A stretch of 64,000 nucleotides of DNA from contig NZ_CP070496.1 of assembly GCF_016925535.1 (NCBI RefSeq), positions 1,674,001 through 1,738,000 on the forward strand. The letters are read 5' to 3'. Position 1 is the first letter of the stretch. Every line of letters starts with the position of its first letter. Positions 56,444 to 64,000 of this stretch are shown here, in pieces. The position numbers were made by a program, and so were the translations under genes. Source of the stretch: Natronoglycomyces albus (GTDB taxonomy: Bacteria; Actinomycetota; Actinomycetes; Mycobacteriales; Micromonosporaceae). The notes beneath the pieces were generated by a model. The model saw nothing but the letters and a program-made list of their open reading frames with translations, searched no databases and had not been told where the DNA came from.

Positions 56444-56561
56444 CAATGGCCATCCTTACGCGTGATGCACCCTCAGTTCGACCCATTGTGACCTGTATTA
56501 CCACACGGAATGACGAGCTGTAGGCGTTGGCAAGTCCGACCTGGGGTGAGAGGGTGGAGAT

Positions 56562-57023
56562 ATGGATTCAGACGGTGGGATGTCAGAAAAGCCAGGCAAC
56601 GATGACGGTGCTCATGAGCTCAACGGCGCTGGCATCGACGGGATCGAGAACGAGAATCTGGAACCGAAGTTCACGCTTGAAGAGGCCCGCAGGTTGATGC
56701 CGCTGGTCCGGGAAAAGGCTGCGCAGATTGTCAAACTACGCGGGGACCTAGCGGAGTTGGCACACGCGATTCACACCGGTGCTGACGAGGCCGAAGGCGG
56801 GCTGGCCGAGGTCAAGGCTCTCGAAGCTCATTTGAATGAGGCCGTGGCTTGGTTCCCCGAACATGGCATCGATGTGAAGGGAGTCGCGCCGTTGCTCATC
56901 GACTTCCCGTCGACCTTGGAGGGGCGCAGTGTGCAATTGTGTTGGCTGGAAGGTGAGAGGGAGCTGCGCTGGTATCACCGCAGTGAACTCGGTTTCGTAG
57001 GTCGTCGGCCACTGGGTGAGTAG
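56562..57023 (+). CDS. DUF2203 family protein
   Basis: 153 residues. An acidic N-terminal tail (~1-35) is followed by the DUF2203 core: FTLEEARRLMPLVREKAAQI, a helix with LKALEAHL-like spacing, the strand LLIDFPSTLEGRSVQLCWLE, and an aromatic end RWYHRSELGFVGRRPL. The function is unknown. ATG 56562 follows GGTGGAG; an internal ATG at 56580 is possible. It converges on proC across a palindromic terminator. Confidence 0.88.
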   Translation: MDSDGGMSEKPGNDDGAHELNGAGIDGIENENLEPKFTLEEARRLMPLVREKAAQIVKLRGDLAELAHAIHTGADEAEGGLAEVKALEAHLNEAVAWFPEHGIDVKGVAPLLIDFPSTLEGRSVQLCWLEGERELRWYHRSELGFVGRRPLGE

Positions 57024-57051
57024 GCAAACTCGTGTGTTCGTGATGGTGTGC

Positions 57052-57100
57052 CACACCGATGCGACCGCACGTACGGCCCGTGCGGCCTGACATCGGTGTG
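57052..57100. terminator. Nested palindromic bidirectional terminator
   Basis: Outer arms CACACCGATG/CATCGGTGTG (10 bp, perfect) enclose inner arms CCGCACG/CGTGCGG (7 bp). It lies between the convergent DUF2203 and proC genes, with no U tract. It resembles the terminator at 46482 in design, not in sequence. Confidence 0.7.
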
Positions 57101-57113
57101 TAGACAGACGTGC

Positions 57114-57920
57114 CTAGGAGTATTCTCCGGCTATTTCGCGGGCGCGATCCCGGGCGGCTTCGGCCGCGTCAAGGATCGCAGCGCGGACACGGTGGCGTTC
57201 CAGTTCTCGTACCGCGTTAATCGTGGTGCCAGCCGGGGAGGTCACAGCTTCGCGAAGTTGGACTGGGTGCTCGCCGGTATCGCGGAGCATCGCGGCTGCC
57301 CCAGTGGCTGTCTGTACGATCAGTTCTTGAGCCACCGACCGTGGCAGGCCCATGAGGATCGCGGCATCGATCATGCCTTCGACCAGGTAATAGAAGTAGG
57401 CTGGGCCGGAGCCGGACAGTGCGGTCACCGCATCGATATGGGACTCGTCTAGGTGCAGTGTGTGGCCGAGGGGCTGGAATAGCTGTTCTGCTTGCCGCAG
57501 GTGGGCCTCGGTGGCCTGTTTCCCCGCAGAGATGACCGTGACAGCTTCCTCCACGAGCGCGGGCGTATTCGTCATGGCTCGAACAACGGGTGTTCCGTCA
57601 GGCAGACGTTTCTCGAAGAAGGTCGTGGGAAGCCCGGCGCACAGCGACACGACGGGGTTGTCGCCTGACAAGCTAGGCGCTAGTTCTTCTAGCAGCGCTT
57701 CCGCGTCTTGAGGCTTCACGGCTATGACGGTGATATCAGCTCGTTTGACCGCTTCGCTATTGCTGACCACTTGGATGCCAAACTCAGATTCCAAAGCGGC
57801 GGCGCGTTCTGGTCGACGGGCGGTCGCGAGGAGGTCCTCTGCTGGCCAGCCGCTGCGCTTAAGGCCAGCGAGCACGGCTTTTCCGATCCGTCCGGCACCA
57901 AGTACCGCCACTGTGGTCAT
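57114..57920 (-). CDS. proC: Pyrroline-5-carboxylate reductase
   Basis: 268 residues. It reduces 1-pyrroline-5-carboxylate to L-proline with NAD(P)H in the cytoplasm. The Rossmann motif VAVLGAGRIGKAVLAGL is at the N-terminus, IAVKPQDAEALLEEL follows, and the C-terminal P5CR dimerisation signature is VTALSGSGPAYFYYLVEGM, then GLPRSVAQELIVQT and SPAGTTINAVRELE. Length is normal. ATG has AGGAG seven bases upstream. It stands alone. Confidence 0.96.
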   Translation of the reverse strand: MTTVAVLGAGRIGKAVLAGLKRSGWPAEDLLATARRPERAAALESEFGIQVVSNSEAVKRADITVIAVKPQDAEALLEELAPSLSGDNPVVSLCAGLPTTFFEKRLPDGTPVVRAMTNTPALVEEAVTVISAGKQATEAHLRQAEQLFQPLGHTLHLDESHIDAVTALSGSGPAYFYYLVEGMIDAAILMGLPRSVAQELIVQTATGAAAMLRDTGEHPVQLREAVTSPAGTTINAVRELERHRVRAAILDAAEAARDRAREIAGEYS

Positions 57921-58277
57921 GGGTTGCTCCTGTCATTGGCGACGGCCCGTAGAGGGGACGCCTGAGGTAGGTCAGAGTGTTGTCTCGAAGGGCAGTCACG
58001 ACTATGTCGAGACAGCCCTCTCGATAGAACCTCAAAACTACGGACAGTTGCAAGCCTATTCCCAGCGCGTCGACGCCTCAGTAGTGGCCAGGACTGCGCA
58101 AAGGGCTCCTATTGCACGTTAGTTGGCTAATTTGCCTGCAAGAATTTCCCTTGCGGTCTAAATTTTGTACGTTTGCATGATCTGCCAATACCCATATGAG
58201 CACAAAGTTAGGCGCCGCTATCCCAGGCCGCGCTGGTGCGAGTCACATGGGAGAGAAGACGCCCTAGACATGAAAGT
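57921..58277. other. 357-bp gap upstream of proC
   Basis: No gene seen. The half near proC has an inverted repeat (57981-58014). The right half is AT-richer (58130-58210) and may hold promoters, but no clear -35/-10 pair could be assigned. Confidence 0.5.
57981..58014. repeat. Inverted repeat upstream of proC
   Basis: 8-bp perfect arms TGTCTCGA/TCGAGACA with an 18-nt spacer, 61 nt before the proC start. It could be a leader hairpin or operator; function unknown. Confidence 0.4.
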
Positions 58278-58309
58278 GCCCGGGTCCACCCTGAAGGGCC
58301 GACCCGGGC
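58278..58309 (-). terminator. Terminator after the small lipoprotein
   Basis: A 9-bp perfect stem (GCCCGGGTC/GACCCGGGC) with a 14-nt loop, 31 nt after the minus-strand stop. It is followed on that strand by a short ACTTTC stretch. Confidence 0.6.
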
Positions 58310-58340
58310 CGAAGCGTGCGTGAACTAGCGTCTCTGCTGA

Positions 58341-58595
58341 TTAGCAGAGGCTGTCAAGAGCGTCATGGGCTTCTTCAGAGTCCCAGTCCGTGCCGCCCTC
58401 GTCTTCGTAGGCCTGACGGATGATGCCCTCGATGTCTTCCCACTCCGCCATTTCCCAGCCCTGGCAGAATTCGGCCTTCTCGTCCTCGGGCAGACCGTTG
58501 AAGTGGTCCTGGACCTCGCTCTTGAGGTCGCTGGAGCCGCAAGCGGCAAGGGCGAACAGGGCTGCCGAGGCGATGGCAACTACGCGCAGTTTCAT
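58341..58595 (-). CDS. Small secreted lipoprotein of unknown function
   Basis: 84 residues. A signal peptide with lipobox (VAIASAALFALAAC, lipid-anchored Cys19) precedes a short acidic domain rich in Asp/Glu, with FCQGWEMAEWED and a C-terminal cysteine (DSLC). The two cysteines of the mature part could form a disulfide. The start is ATG 58595 with AAGGAA upstream; the longer frame to 58643 would put charged residues before the signal. No family recognised. It stands alone, with its own terminator. Confidence 0.7.
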   Translation of the reverse strand: MKLRVVAIASAALFALAACGSSDLKSEVQDHFNGLPEDEKAEFCQGWEMAEWEDIEGIIRQAYEDEGGTDWDSEEAHDALDSLC

Positions 58596-58968
58596 TAATT
58601 TCCTTACTTCAGGGTGTTCTCGTGCGTTTAATATGGCGGGCACTGTGATCGAAGTGAAAGTATTCGGTTCACCGGACGACAGTCAATGCGAAACTCGATC
58701 GAACGCAAGTGCTTCCCACCAGATTGGCCTTCGCTGGCCACTTGGTGACAGCTTGCGAGGGAAATCCTGGGTGGATGTTCGGCGGGGGTAGAGAAGGTTC
58801 CACTTCGATGCCCAACCATCGAGTTCACCACATGTGCGGGCCGCGTGCCAGCCGGATGGCTTGCGCAAGTTGGGCATCCCAGCTATTGACCGACAGCGGT
58901 TGTACATGAATGAGCCTCGATGACTTTTGCATCTTACGTTCCGCGTGCAACGCAGATGCGAGGGCATC
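58596..58968. other. 373-bp gap between lipoprotein and MarR genes
   Basis: No supportable gene on either strand; open frames here lack family features and RBS. It presumably contains the lipoprotein promoter on its left side and the end of the MarR transcript on its right. Confidence 0.5.
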
Positions 58969-59484
58969 TCAGTCAGTGGCTGTCAGGGGTGATGAGGGAA
59001 CGTCTCCCCAGTCGATGAGGAGGCGGCGCAACAAGTCGGCCAGCTGCTGACGTTGGTTGTGGTCGAGTGAGGCCAGGAGGCGTTCCTCGTTACGCAGGTG
59101 AGCGTTGAGAGATTCCTCCACAATGTCTTTTCCTTCATCGGTGAGAGTGATGAGGACGAAGCGACGATTGGAGGGGTCATCTTCCCTGGTGACGAGACCC
59201 TTGGCAAGGAGCCTGTCGACCCGATGCGTGATGGCGCCTGAGGTGACCATCGTGGATTCCATCAATTTGGCACCGGTGAGACGGTAGGGAGGACCAGACC
59301 GGCGAAGTGTGGCGAGGATGTCGAACTCGCTGAACTGGAGCCCATATGCGGCGAATGGTTTTTTCAGTTCCCGGTCGAGGATGCGGGCAACGCGGGTGAG
59401 CCGCCCGATCTGCGCCATGGGGGAGGGGTCGATGTGCTGGTGGTGGGTTTCCCATTGATTGAGTATCTGGTCAACACGGTCCAT
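58969..59484 (-). CDS. MarR-family transcriptional regulator
   Basis: 171 residues. A winged-helix MarR protein with an N-terminal dimerisation helix, FSEFDILATLRRSGPPYRLT, recognition helix TMVTSGAITHRVDRLLAKGL, and the wing EDDPSNRRFVLITLTDEGK. C-terminal helices complete the dimer. ATG 59484 has AAGGAG four bases upstream. It lies downstream of, and on the same strand as, a heterodimeric ABC exporter, separated by ~395 nt, so it may control that exporter or itself. The ligand is unknown. Confidence 0.92.
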   Translation of the reverse strand: MDRVDQILNQWETHHQHIDPSPMAQIGRLTRVARILDRELKKPFAAYGLQFSEFDILATLRRSGPPYRLTGAKLMESTMVTSGAITHRVDRLLAKGLVTREDDPSNRRFVLITLTDEGKDIVEESLNAHLRNEERLLASLDHNQRQQLADLLRRLLIDWGDVPSSPLTATD

Positions 59485-59879
59485 ATCGCTCCTTAAGGCC
59501 AGATTGGGCAGAAAGGCTAGGCGGAGGCGCTCTGCTGCCTGCTTCTATGCCCATTTACCGGCGCAAACTTTGCCTCCGGTGACTGTCGGCCGGTTCTTGC
59601 CGGTGAGCTTCCAACCCAAAGGCATGAATGATAAAACTATGAGAGATAAACAGTTTAGCATTAAGCTCATGGGTGGAATTCTGTCGCGACTTTGACCATC
59701 GCCTTCCCAGGTTGTCTCGCAGGGGCTCTCAGCATGGAAAAGACAGCAGTGCGCGAAACGAGCCAGGTAGCCGGCGAGCGCCTGCTGTCTCCAGAGGCAA
59801 GAATTGATCTACCCGGTAGACCAATGACGACCGTCGGCCGTCTGGCGAGGAAAGCATCAATGCCGGAGGCGGACGTCCT
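59485..59879. other. 395-bp gap between MarR gene and ABC pair
   Basis: No gene seen. It contains an AT-rich segment at 59625-59665 that probably holds the MarR promoter and operator. The remainder toward 59879 shows no clear feature. Confidence 0.5.
59634..59656. promoter_or_regulatory. Candidate MarR operator/promoter segment
   Basis: An interrupted palindrome AAACT-N13-AGTTT in the only strongly AT-rich part of the interval, about 150 nt before the MarR start codon. The assignment is positional only. Confidence 0.3.
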
Positions 59880-61628
59880 TCAATCCCGACGGTCGCCCTT
59901 CCAAGCCCGCCACAACCGGGCATACGTGCCGTTTGCCTCCACCAGCTCAGCGTGAGTTCCCAGCTCGGCAATCCTTCCGTGGTCCACTACCGCTATCCGA
60001 TCAGCCGACTCTGCGGCATGCAGTTGGTGCGCGATCGCGATGACGGTGCGCCCTTCCAGCGCCGAGGCGAGCGTCGCCTCCACTCGGCCCGCACTGCCCG
60101 GGTCGATCCCACCAGTCGCCTCATCAAGCACGACGATCTTCGGATCGGCCACAATGACGCGCGCCAAGGCCAACTGCTGCGCCTCGGCCAACGACAGCAC
60201 ATGTTGCTCGGAGCCCACTTGGGTGTCTAGTCCGTCGGGAAGTTCGGCCAACCAGCGCGCGCCCACCTTCTCCAGGGCCTCCAGGAGCTCCTCGTCTGTC
60301 GCCTCAGGGTTGGCCATCGTCAGGTTCTCCCGCACGCTCATGGAGAACACATAGGACTCCTGCGTCACGAGAATGACGTGCCGGCGCAAATGTTCCAGTG
60401 GCACGTCTGCCACCGATGCCCCACCAATGGTCACCGTGCCACTGCGTGGACGGTCAATGCCTGCCACGAGGCGAGCGATCGTGGATTTCCCGGCCCCCGA
60501 TGGCCCGACCACGACCAACCGTTCTGCCGGTCGCGGATGCAAGGTCACATCGTGCAACACATCCGGTCCGTCGTCGTAGCCAAACGTGACATGGTCTAGC
60601 CGCAGGTCAGTGCCACGCGGCTGCGCGGTGCGCGGCTCCTCTTCGATCGCGTGCACGCCTTGGAGCCGCGCCATCGCGGCCGTTGCCCGTTGGAAATGCT
60701 TGATGTGCATGAAGATGCGCGTCACTGGCCCGTTCATCCGGATGGATAGCATGGCGATGGCCACGACCGCACCGATGCTCAGGGCCCCGCCGAGATACCA
60801 CCATCCGGCCAGGAACACTAGGACGAACGTTTGCACCCGGAAGGTGACGTGAAAGGCCGGGAAGGCGATCGACTCTAGGCGGATGACGCGTCGCAGGCGC
60901 AGGTATAGATCCTCTGCGGCTGCGTAGCCTTTTTGCTGCCGAATGGTCTGCAGCTGATAGCTCACCACTGTGCGGGACCCGGCGGCCGATGCCGACAGTG
61001 TTTGGGCTCCTTCGCTGAGCGATCGCAGCTCGGCCAGGAAGAGGGGCCGGGCCGATCGCATGAACCACCACATGATCAGGGCGGAGGGGATGAGGCCCAG
61101 GGAGAAGACGGCTCCGAGTCGTATGTCGACGATGAACGCCGCAGCCAGGATGACCGTGACCTCGATCAGCGCCAGCACAACCTCTGGCCCGCCGCGCCGC
61201 AGTAGGTCCGCCACCTGAGTGATGTTGTCCGAGGTGCGCGTGCCCAAATCCCCGGCCCCGGCCCGCTCCACCGTGCCCAACGGCAGTGACAAAACCCGGG
61301 CGATGAACCCGGACCGCAAGGTCGCCGCCGCTCGTTCACCGAACTGGTATCCCTTGAGCCTTCCGTAGCGGCTCAGCAGCAACTGGGCGGCCACGGTGCC
61401 GACGATCGCGGCGCAAAAGATATTGACATGGGTGACAGACCAGCCCGCGTTGATGCCGTCGATGACTTCACCCAGCAAAACCGGGAGCGCTACGGCTCCC
61501 GCCGCCGATAGTGCGTACAGCAACAGGATGTAAATGGCCTGGTAACGGTCGGCCTTGATGATCTCCCACAGTGCGGCGCGCGCTTGTTGGCCAGTGGCGA
61601 CGGGGAGGCGGGTCGGTGACATGGTCAT
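59880..61628 (-). CDS. ABC exporter half with intact Walker motifs but altered signature (second pair)
   Basis: A 582-residue half transporter. The membrane domain (~25-320) is followed by an ATPase with perfect Walker A GPSGAGKST (~376-384) and Walker B IVVLDEATGGID. The signature position reads VLSLAEAQQLALARV, lacking the Gly-Gly-Gln of LSGGQ. Its ATG overlaps the end of the preceding half transporter gene. It is the counterpart, in this second system, of the protein at 44714-46471, with the same class of defect. Substrate unknown; a MarR regulator lies downstream. Confidence 0.88.
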   Translation of the reverse strand: MTMSPTRLPVATGQQARAALWEIIKADRYQAIYILLLYALSAAGAVALPVLLGEVIDGINAGWSVTHVNIFCAAIVGTVAAQLLLSRYGRLKGYQFGERAAATLRSGFIARVLSLPLGTVERAGAGDLGTRTSDNITQVADLLRRGGPEVVLALIEVTVILAAAFIVDIRLGAVFSLGLIPSALIMWWFMRSARPLFLAELRSLSEGAQTLSASAAGSRTVVSYQLQTIRQQKGYAAAEDLYLRLRRVIRLESIAFPAFHVTFRVQTFVLVFLAGWWYLGGALSIGAVVAIAMLSIRMNGPVTRIFMHIKHFQRATAAMARLQGVHAIEEEPRTAQPRGTDLRLDHVTFGYDDGPDVLHDVTLHPRPAERLVVVGPSGAGKSTIARLVAGIDRPRSGTVTIGGASVADVPLEHLRRHVILVTQESYVFSMSVRENLTMANPEATDEELLEALEKVGARWLAELPDGLDTQVGSEQHVLSLAEAQQLALARVIVADPKIVVLDEATGGIDPGSAGRVEATLASALEGRTVIAIAHQLHAAESADRIAVVDHGRIAELGTHAELVEANGTYARLWRAWKGDRRD

Positions 61629-63298
61629 GATTGGTCCTCATGCGAGGTTAGGGCCCGATATTCGGCGTGAGTGAGTAGCTCGGTGTGGGTGCCGGTGGCA
61701 TAGACCTTGCCCTCGCGCATCCAGGCGACGTGATCGGCTTGGGCCAACCACAATGGCGAAGCGGTGACGATGAGCGTTCCTGTGCCCGCCCGCTTCGCGG
61801 CGACGCGTTCGGCGATGAGCGATTCGGTGTGCGCGTCGACCGCGGAGGTGGGTTCGATGGCTACGAGGAATGTCGGTTCTGAGGCGATGGCGCGAGCCAG
61901 GCACAGCCTTTGGCGTTGTCCGCCGGAGAGATTGCGCCCTCCCTCGAACACTTCTCCCTCGAGCGTTGAGCCCATCGAGGTGTAGATGTCCTCGGCGCAA
62001 ACGACGTGCAACGCCGAGTGTGCGCGTTCATCATCGGTGCGATCCTCAGTCAGAAGGGTGGTGCGCAAGGTGCCAGCGAAAAGATAGTCCTCGTGGGTGA
62101 GTAGTCGAATGTGGCGGCGCACGTGTTTTAGCTTCACGTCGGCGAGCTTTGATGCGCCCCAGCGGGCGTCTGATTCGCTGAACCGGGTGAGCCGTTTGGT
62201 CACCTCGGCTGCGGGCACTGATTCGGCGCTGACCAGGACGGTGAGTTGCGCAGTCGGTACGGTCAGGCCGCTTTCGGGGTCGTGCAGGTCGCCGTGGGGA
62301 ATGTTGTCCTCGCCGGTGTCGGGAATGTCGCGGCCGGTGGCGAAATATGCGGCCAGTCTGCCGGCCCCCACTCGCGCGGTGACGATGCGCTCGGACACAT
62401 GCAACATGTTGGTTGTGCTGATGACCAGAATTGAGGCGTAGCCGAACACGGCGGCTAGTTGTCCCACGGTGATGGTGCCGTTGAGCGCCATGATGGCGCC
62501 CAGCCAGGTGATGGCGGCGACGAAGCCGAACGGAATCGATTGGCGCAGCCCTTGGACCCACGAGACCGAACCGGCCACCCGAAAGCCAAGGGCTCGAAGA
62601 TCCATCGCCTGGAGGCGGTAGCGCATCGTGAACTGCAGGTCGCCACCGATGCCGCGCAGGATGCGCAGGCCGCCGACGACATCGGTGGCCTGTCCGGCGA
62701 GTTGGCCGACGGCGTCGCGGTAGGAGGCTTGCTTGTGTTGGAGTTTGCCCAGCAGCGGCCCTGTGACGACAGCGGTGAGGAGTACCCCTGCGGCGAGGAC
62801 AATGCCCAGCAGCGGGTGGATGTTCCACACCAGGACTGTTCCGGCGGCGAACATGGCAATAGCCATCACGCCGATGGCTAGGTCGGTGATTGCCTCGGCG
62901 ACCAGGCGACTGTCATCGGTGGCTAGGTTGACCATCTCCCCGGAGGACACATTGCCCTTGGAACCGGTGCCGATGGCGTTGAGATGATCGGCGATGGCCT
63001 GCGTCCCGCGGCGACGCAGGGCCGCTTCGGGAATGAGCGACATCCGTAGGGAGATGACGAACAGCGGGGGATAGCACAGTGAGACCGCTAGCAAGATGAG
63101 CATCCAGTACCGGAAGTCCTCCCACGACCCGGCCAGGAGACCTTGGTCGATGACTTGGGAGAGGATGTACGGCTCAGCGACCATGATGGCGCTGGTGCCG
63201 ACAAAGCCCAGGGTGCTGATACTAAGCGGGAGGATTGAGGGTTTGACGAACCAGGCGAAGAATCGCCATGGAGTGGTCGGAACGCGAGAATGGGACAC
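61625..63298 (-). CDS. ABC exporter half lacking Walker A/B but with intact signature (second pair)
   Basis: A 557-residue half transporter. The membrane domain (~15-310) is followed by an ATPase-like domain in which the Walker A region reads VLVSAESVPAAEVTKRL and Walker B reads LVAIEPTSAVD (no Asp before Glu). The signature NLSGGQRQRLCLARAI is perfect (~456). It is homologous in design to 42963-44717. With the overlapping partner it should form a heterodimer with one usable ATP site. Start GTG 63298. A long palindrome lies between it and the upstream gene. Confidence 0.87.
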   Translation of the reverse strand: MSHSRVPTTPWRFFAWFVKPSILPLSISTLGFVGTSAIMVAEPYILSQVIDQGLLAGSWEDFRYWMLILLAVSLCYPPLFVISLRMSLIPEAALRRRGTQAIADHLNAIGTGSKGNVSSGEMVNLATDDSRLVAEAITDLAIGVMAIAMFAAGTVLVWNIHPLLGIVLAAGVLLTAVVTGPLLGKLQHKQASYRDAVGQLAGQATDVVGGLRILRGIGGDLQFTMRYRLQAMDLRALGFRVAGSVSWVQGLRQSIPFGFVAAITWLGAIMALNGTITVGQLAAVFGYASILVISTTNMLHVSERIVTARVGAGRLAAYFATGRDIPDTGEDNIPHGDLHDPESGLTVPTAQLTVLVSAESVPAAEVTKRLTRFSESDARWGASKLADVKLKHVRRHIRLLTHEDYLFAGTLRTTLLTEDRTDDERAHSALHVVCAEDIYTSMGSTLEGEVFEGGRNLSGGQRQRLCLARAIASEPTFLVAIEPTSAVDAHTESLIAERVAAKRAGTGTLIVTASPLWLAQADHVAWMREGKVYATGTHTELLTHAEYRALTSHEDQS

Positions 63299-63364
63299 AG
63301 TTGAACGATTTTACGCGGCCTCACCTCGAAAGCAAACCCTTTTCGGGCTGGTTGTGGTGATAGT

Positions 63365-63426
63365 TCGGCCCGGCCGCACATCCACAAGAGACATATGAGT
63401 CTTCTGTGGACGTCCGGCCGGGCCGA
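63365..63426. terminator. Long nested palindrome, probable terminator
   Basis: Perfect 12-bp outer arms TCGGCCCGGCCG/CGGCCGGGCCGA enclose an imperfect inner palindrome (TCCACAAGAGAC against GTCTTCTGTGGA) centred on CATATG. It lies 57 nt after the stop of the minus-strand BKACE gene and 66 nt before the ABC start codon. It most likely ends the BKACE transcript; an operator role for the inner palindrome is possible. Confidence 0.65.
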
Positions 63427-63482
63427 TACTTGTGGGTCCGCTCGTTCTTCGAGGGCGTCCAAGGCCCACGGCACTATGGTCG

Positions 63483-64000
63483 CTATGCGGTGGGTCGGAT
63501 GCCGAGCATGACTCGGGCGTCTGGAACCGACATGGCGGGCCGCTGGGCCAAGGCCGCGGCCTCGGCGGCTCGGGCCACCAATTGTTCATTGCCAGTCACT
63601 GGCTGCCGGCGAGCAAAAGACACCGTGTCCTCCATGCCCACGCGCAGATGGCCGCCAGCGGCGAGCGTACTGAGCATGACGGGAAGGGTGGTACGCCCGA
63701 TTCCTGTGGCGGCGAACGTGGCATCGGGCGGAAGGTGTCGGCGCACCGCGTCCACGAAGTGGATCACCGTGGCCGCATTGCCGGGAGCCCCGCCTGGTAC
63801 GCCGAGCACGAAGTCGACGTGCACATGACCACCGTAGGGCAGCCCGTGCTGGTCAAGCAGACGTTCCAAGGACGCCAGGTGTGCCAGGTCGAAGATCTCG
63901 TACTCGGGCACGATGCGTCTATCTCTCATGCGGCGGTGCAGTTCGACGATGAAGTCCCACCGATTGGAAAAGACCGCGTCACCGAAGTTGACGGTGCCCA
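63483..64000 (-). CDS. BKACE-family (DUF849) beta-keto acid cleavage enzyme, C-terminal part (5' end outside window)
   Basis: The frame runs to the window end, so only the last ~172 residues are visible. Upstream of an internal ATG at 63929 it continues as GTVNFGDAVFSNRWDFIVEL, a hallmark of the beta-keto acid cleavage (Kce/BKACE) family, then EYEIFDL, GHVHVDFVLGVPGGAPG and TFAATGIGRTTLP. These TIM-barrel zinc enzymes condense a beta-keto acid with acetyl-CoA and cleave it. Substrate specificity cannot be predicted from this part. A palindromic terminator follows at 63365. Confidence 0.87.
   Translation of the reverse strand, partial: GTVNFGDAVFSNRWDFIVELHRRMRDRRIVPEYEIFDLAHLASLERLLDQHGLPYGGHVHVDFVLGVPGGAPGNAATVIHFVDAVRRHLPPDATFAATGIGRTTLPVMLSTLAAGGHLRVGMEDTVSFARRQPVTGNEQLVARAAEAAALAQRPAMSVPDARVMLGIRPTA

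Noticed and set aside
1-64000. CRISPR arrays, tRNA and rRNA genes
   Set aside because: No regularly spaced direct repeats and no cloverleaf or conserved rRNA segments were recognised by eye; a tRNAscan/Infernal run would be needed to exclude small RNAs.

Overview
The window looks like chromosomal DNA of a moderately high-GC actinomycete. Supporting signs are a fused CydDC, a mycothiol-S-transferase-type DinB protein, DUF1028 and DUF2203 genes, frequent GTG/TTG starts and ATGA overlaps. A Glycomycetaceae-like host is a guess only. No tRNA, rRNA, complete IS element or CRISPR array was seen.

Layout. (1) 1-1.4 kb is an island scar: the 3' end of an AAA/SMC-like ATPase, a strong terminator, and a decayed tyrosine-integrase remnant. 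(2) 1.5-6.3 kb holds a membrane-anchored protein with a C-terminal EndA/NucA-like nuclease domain and an MFS transporter. (3) 6.4-10.4 kb holds an MMPL exporter and a NarL-type two-component system. (4) 10.6-18.1 kb holds a BlaI/BlaR1-like pair divergent from cydA-cydB-cydDC, with twin perfect palindromes between them.

(5) 18.2-46.5 kb is the centrepiece: a yersiniabactin/coelibactin-type thiazoline metallophore locus. It contains a free-standing C-methyltransferase, a PKS-NRPS without its own adenylation domain (KS-AT-KR-ACP-Cy-PCP-Cy*-PCP-TE), and an Opp/Nik-type importer whose second permease is fused to both ATPases. A divergent operon carries a YbtPQ/IrtAB-like ABC pair and a thioredoxin-reductase-like flavoprotein. 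Next come an HMWP2-like NRPS (ArCP-Cy-A(Cys)-PCP-Cy-PCP) and a heterodimeric ABC exporter with complementary degenerate ATP sites. Palindromes resembling actinobacterial Zur boxes lie before the methyltransferase gene and in the divergent NRPS/ABC promoter. I therefore infer a zinc-responsive metallophore (zincophore) pathway. The proposed logic is that the NRPS builds an aryl-bis-thiazoline, the PKS-NRPS extends it and the TE releases it, the ABC systems export and re-import it, and Zur represses the genes when zinc is plentiful. Genes for making and activating the aryl starter are absent from the window.

(6) 46.5-52.3 kb holds a 1187-residue protein made of two ~590-residue tandem copies of an unrecognised unit, divergent from a TetM/OtrA-type ribosomal protection GTPase. 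(7) 52.4-64 kb is mostly ordinary chromosome: a PQQ-type sugar dehydrogenase, DUF1028, a DinB-like protein, an MFS transporter, DUF2203, proC, a small lipoprotein, a MarR regulator, a second heterodimeric ABC exporter with the same complementary degeneration, and a BKACE gene cut by the window end. Several convergent gene ends carry long palindromic terminators.
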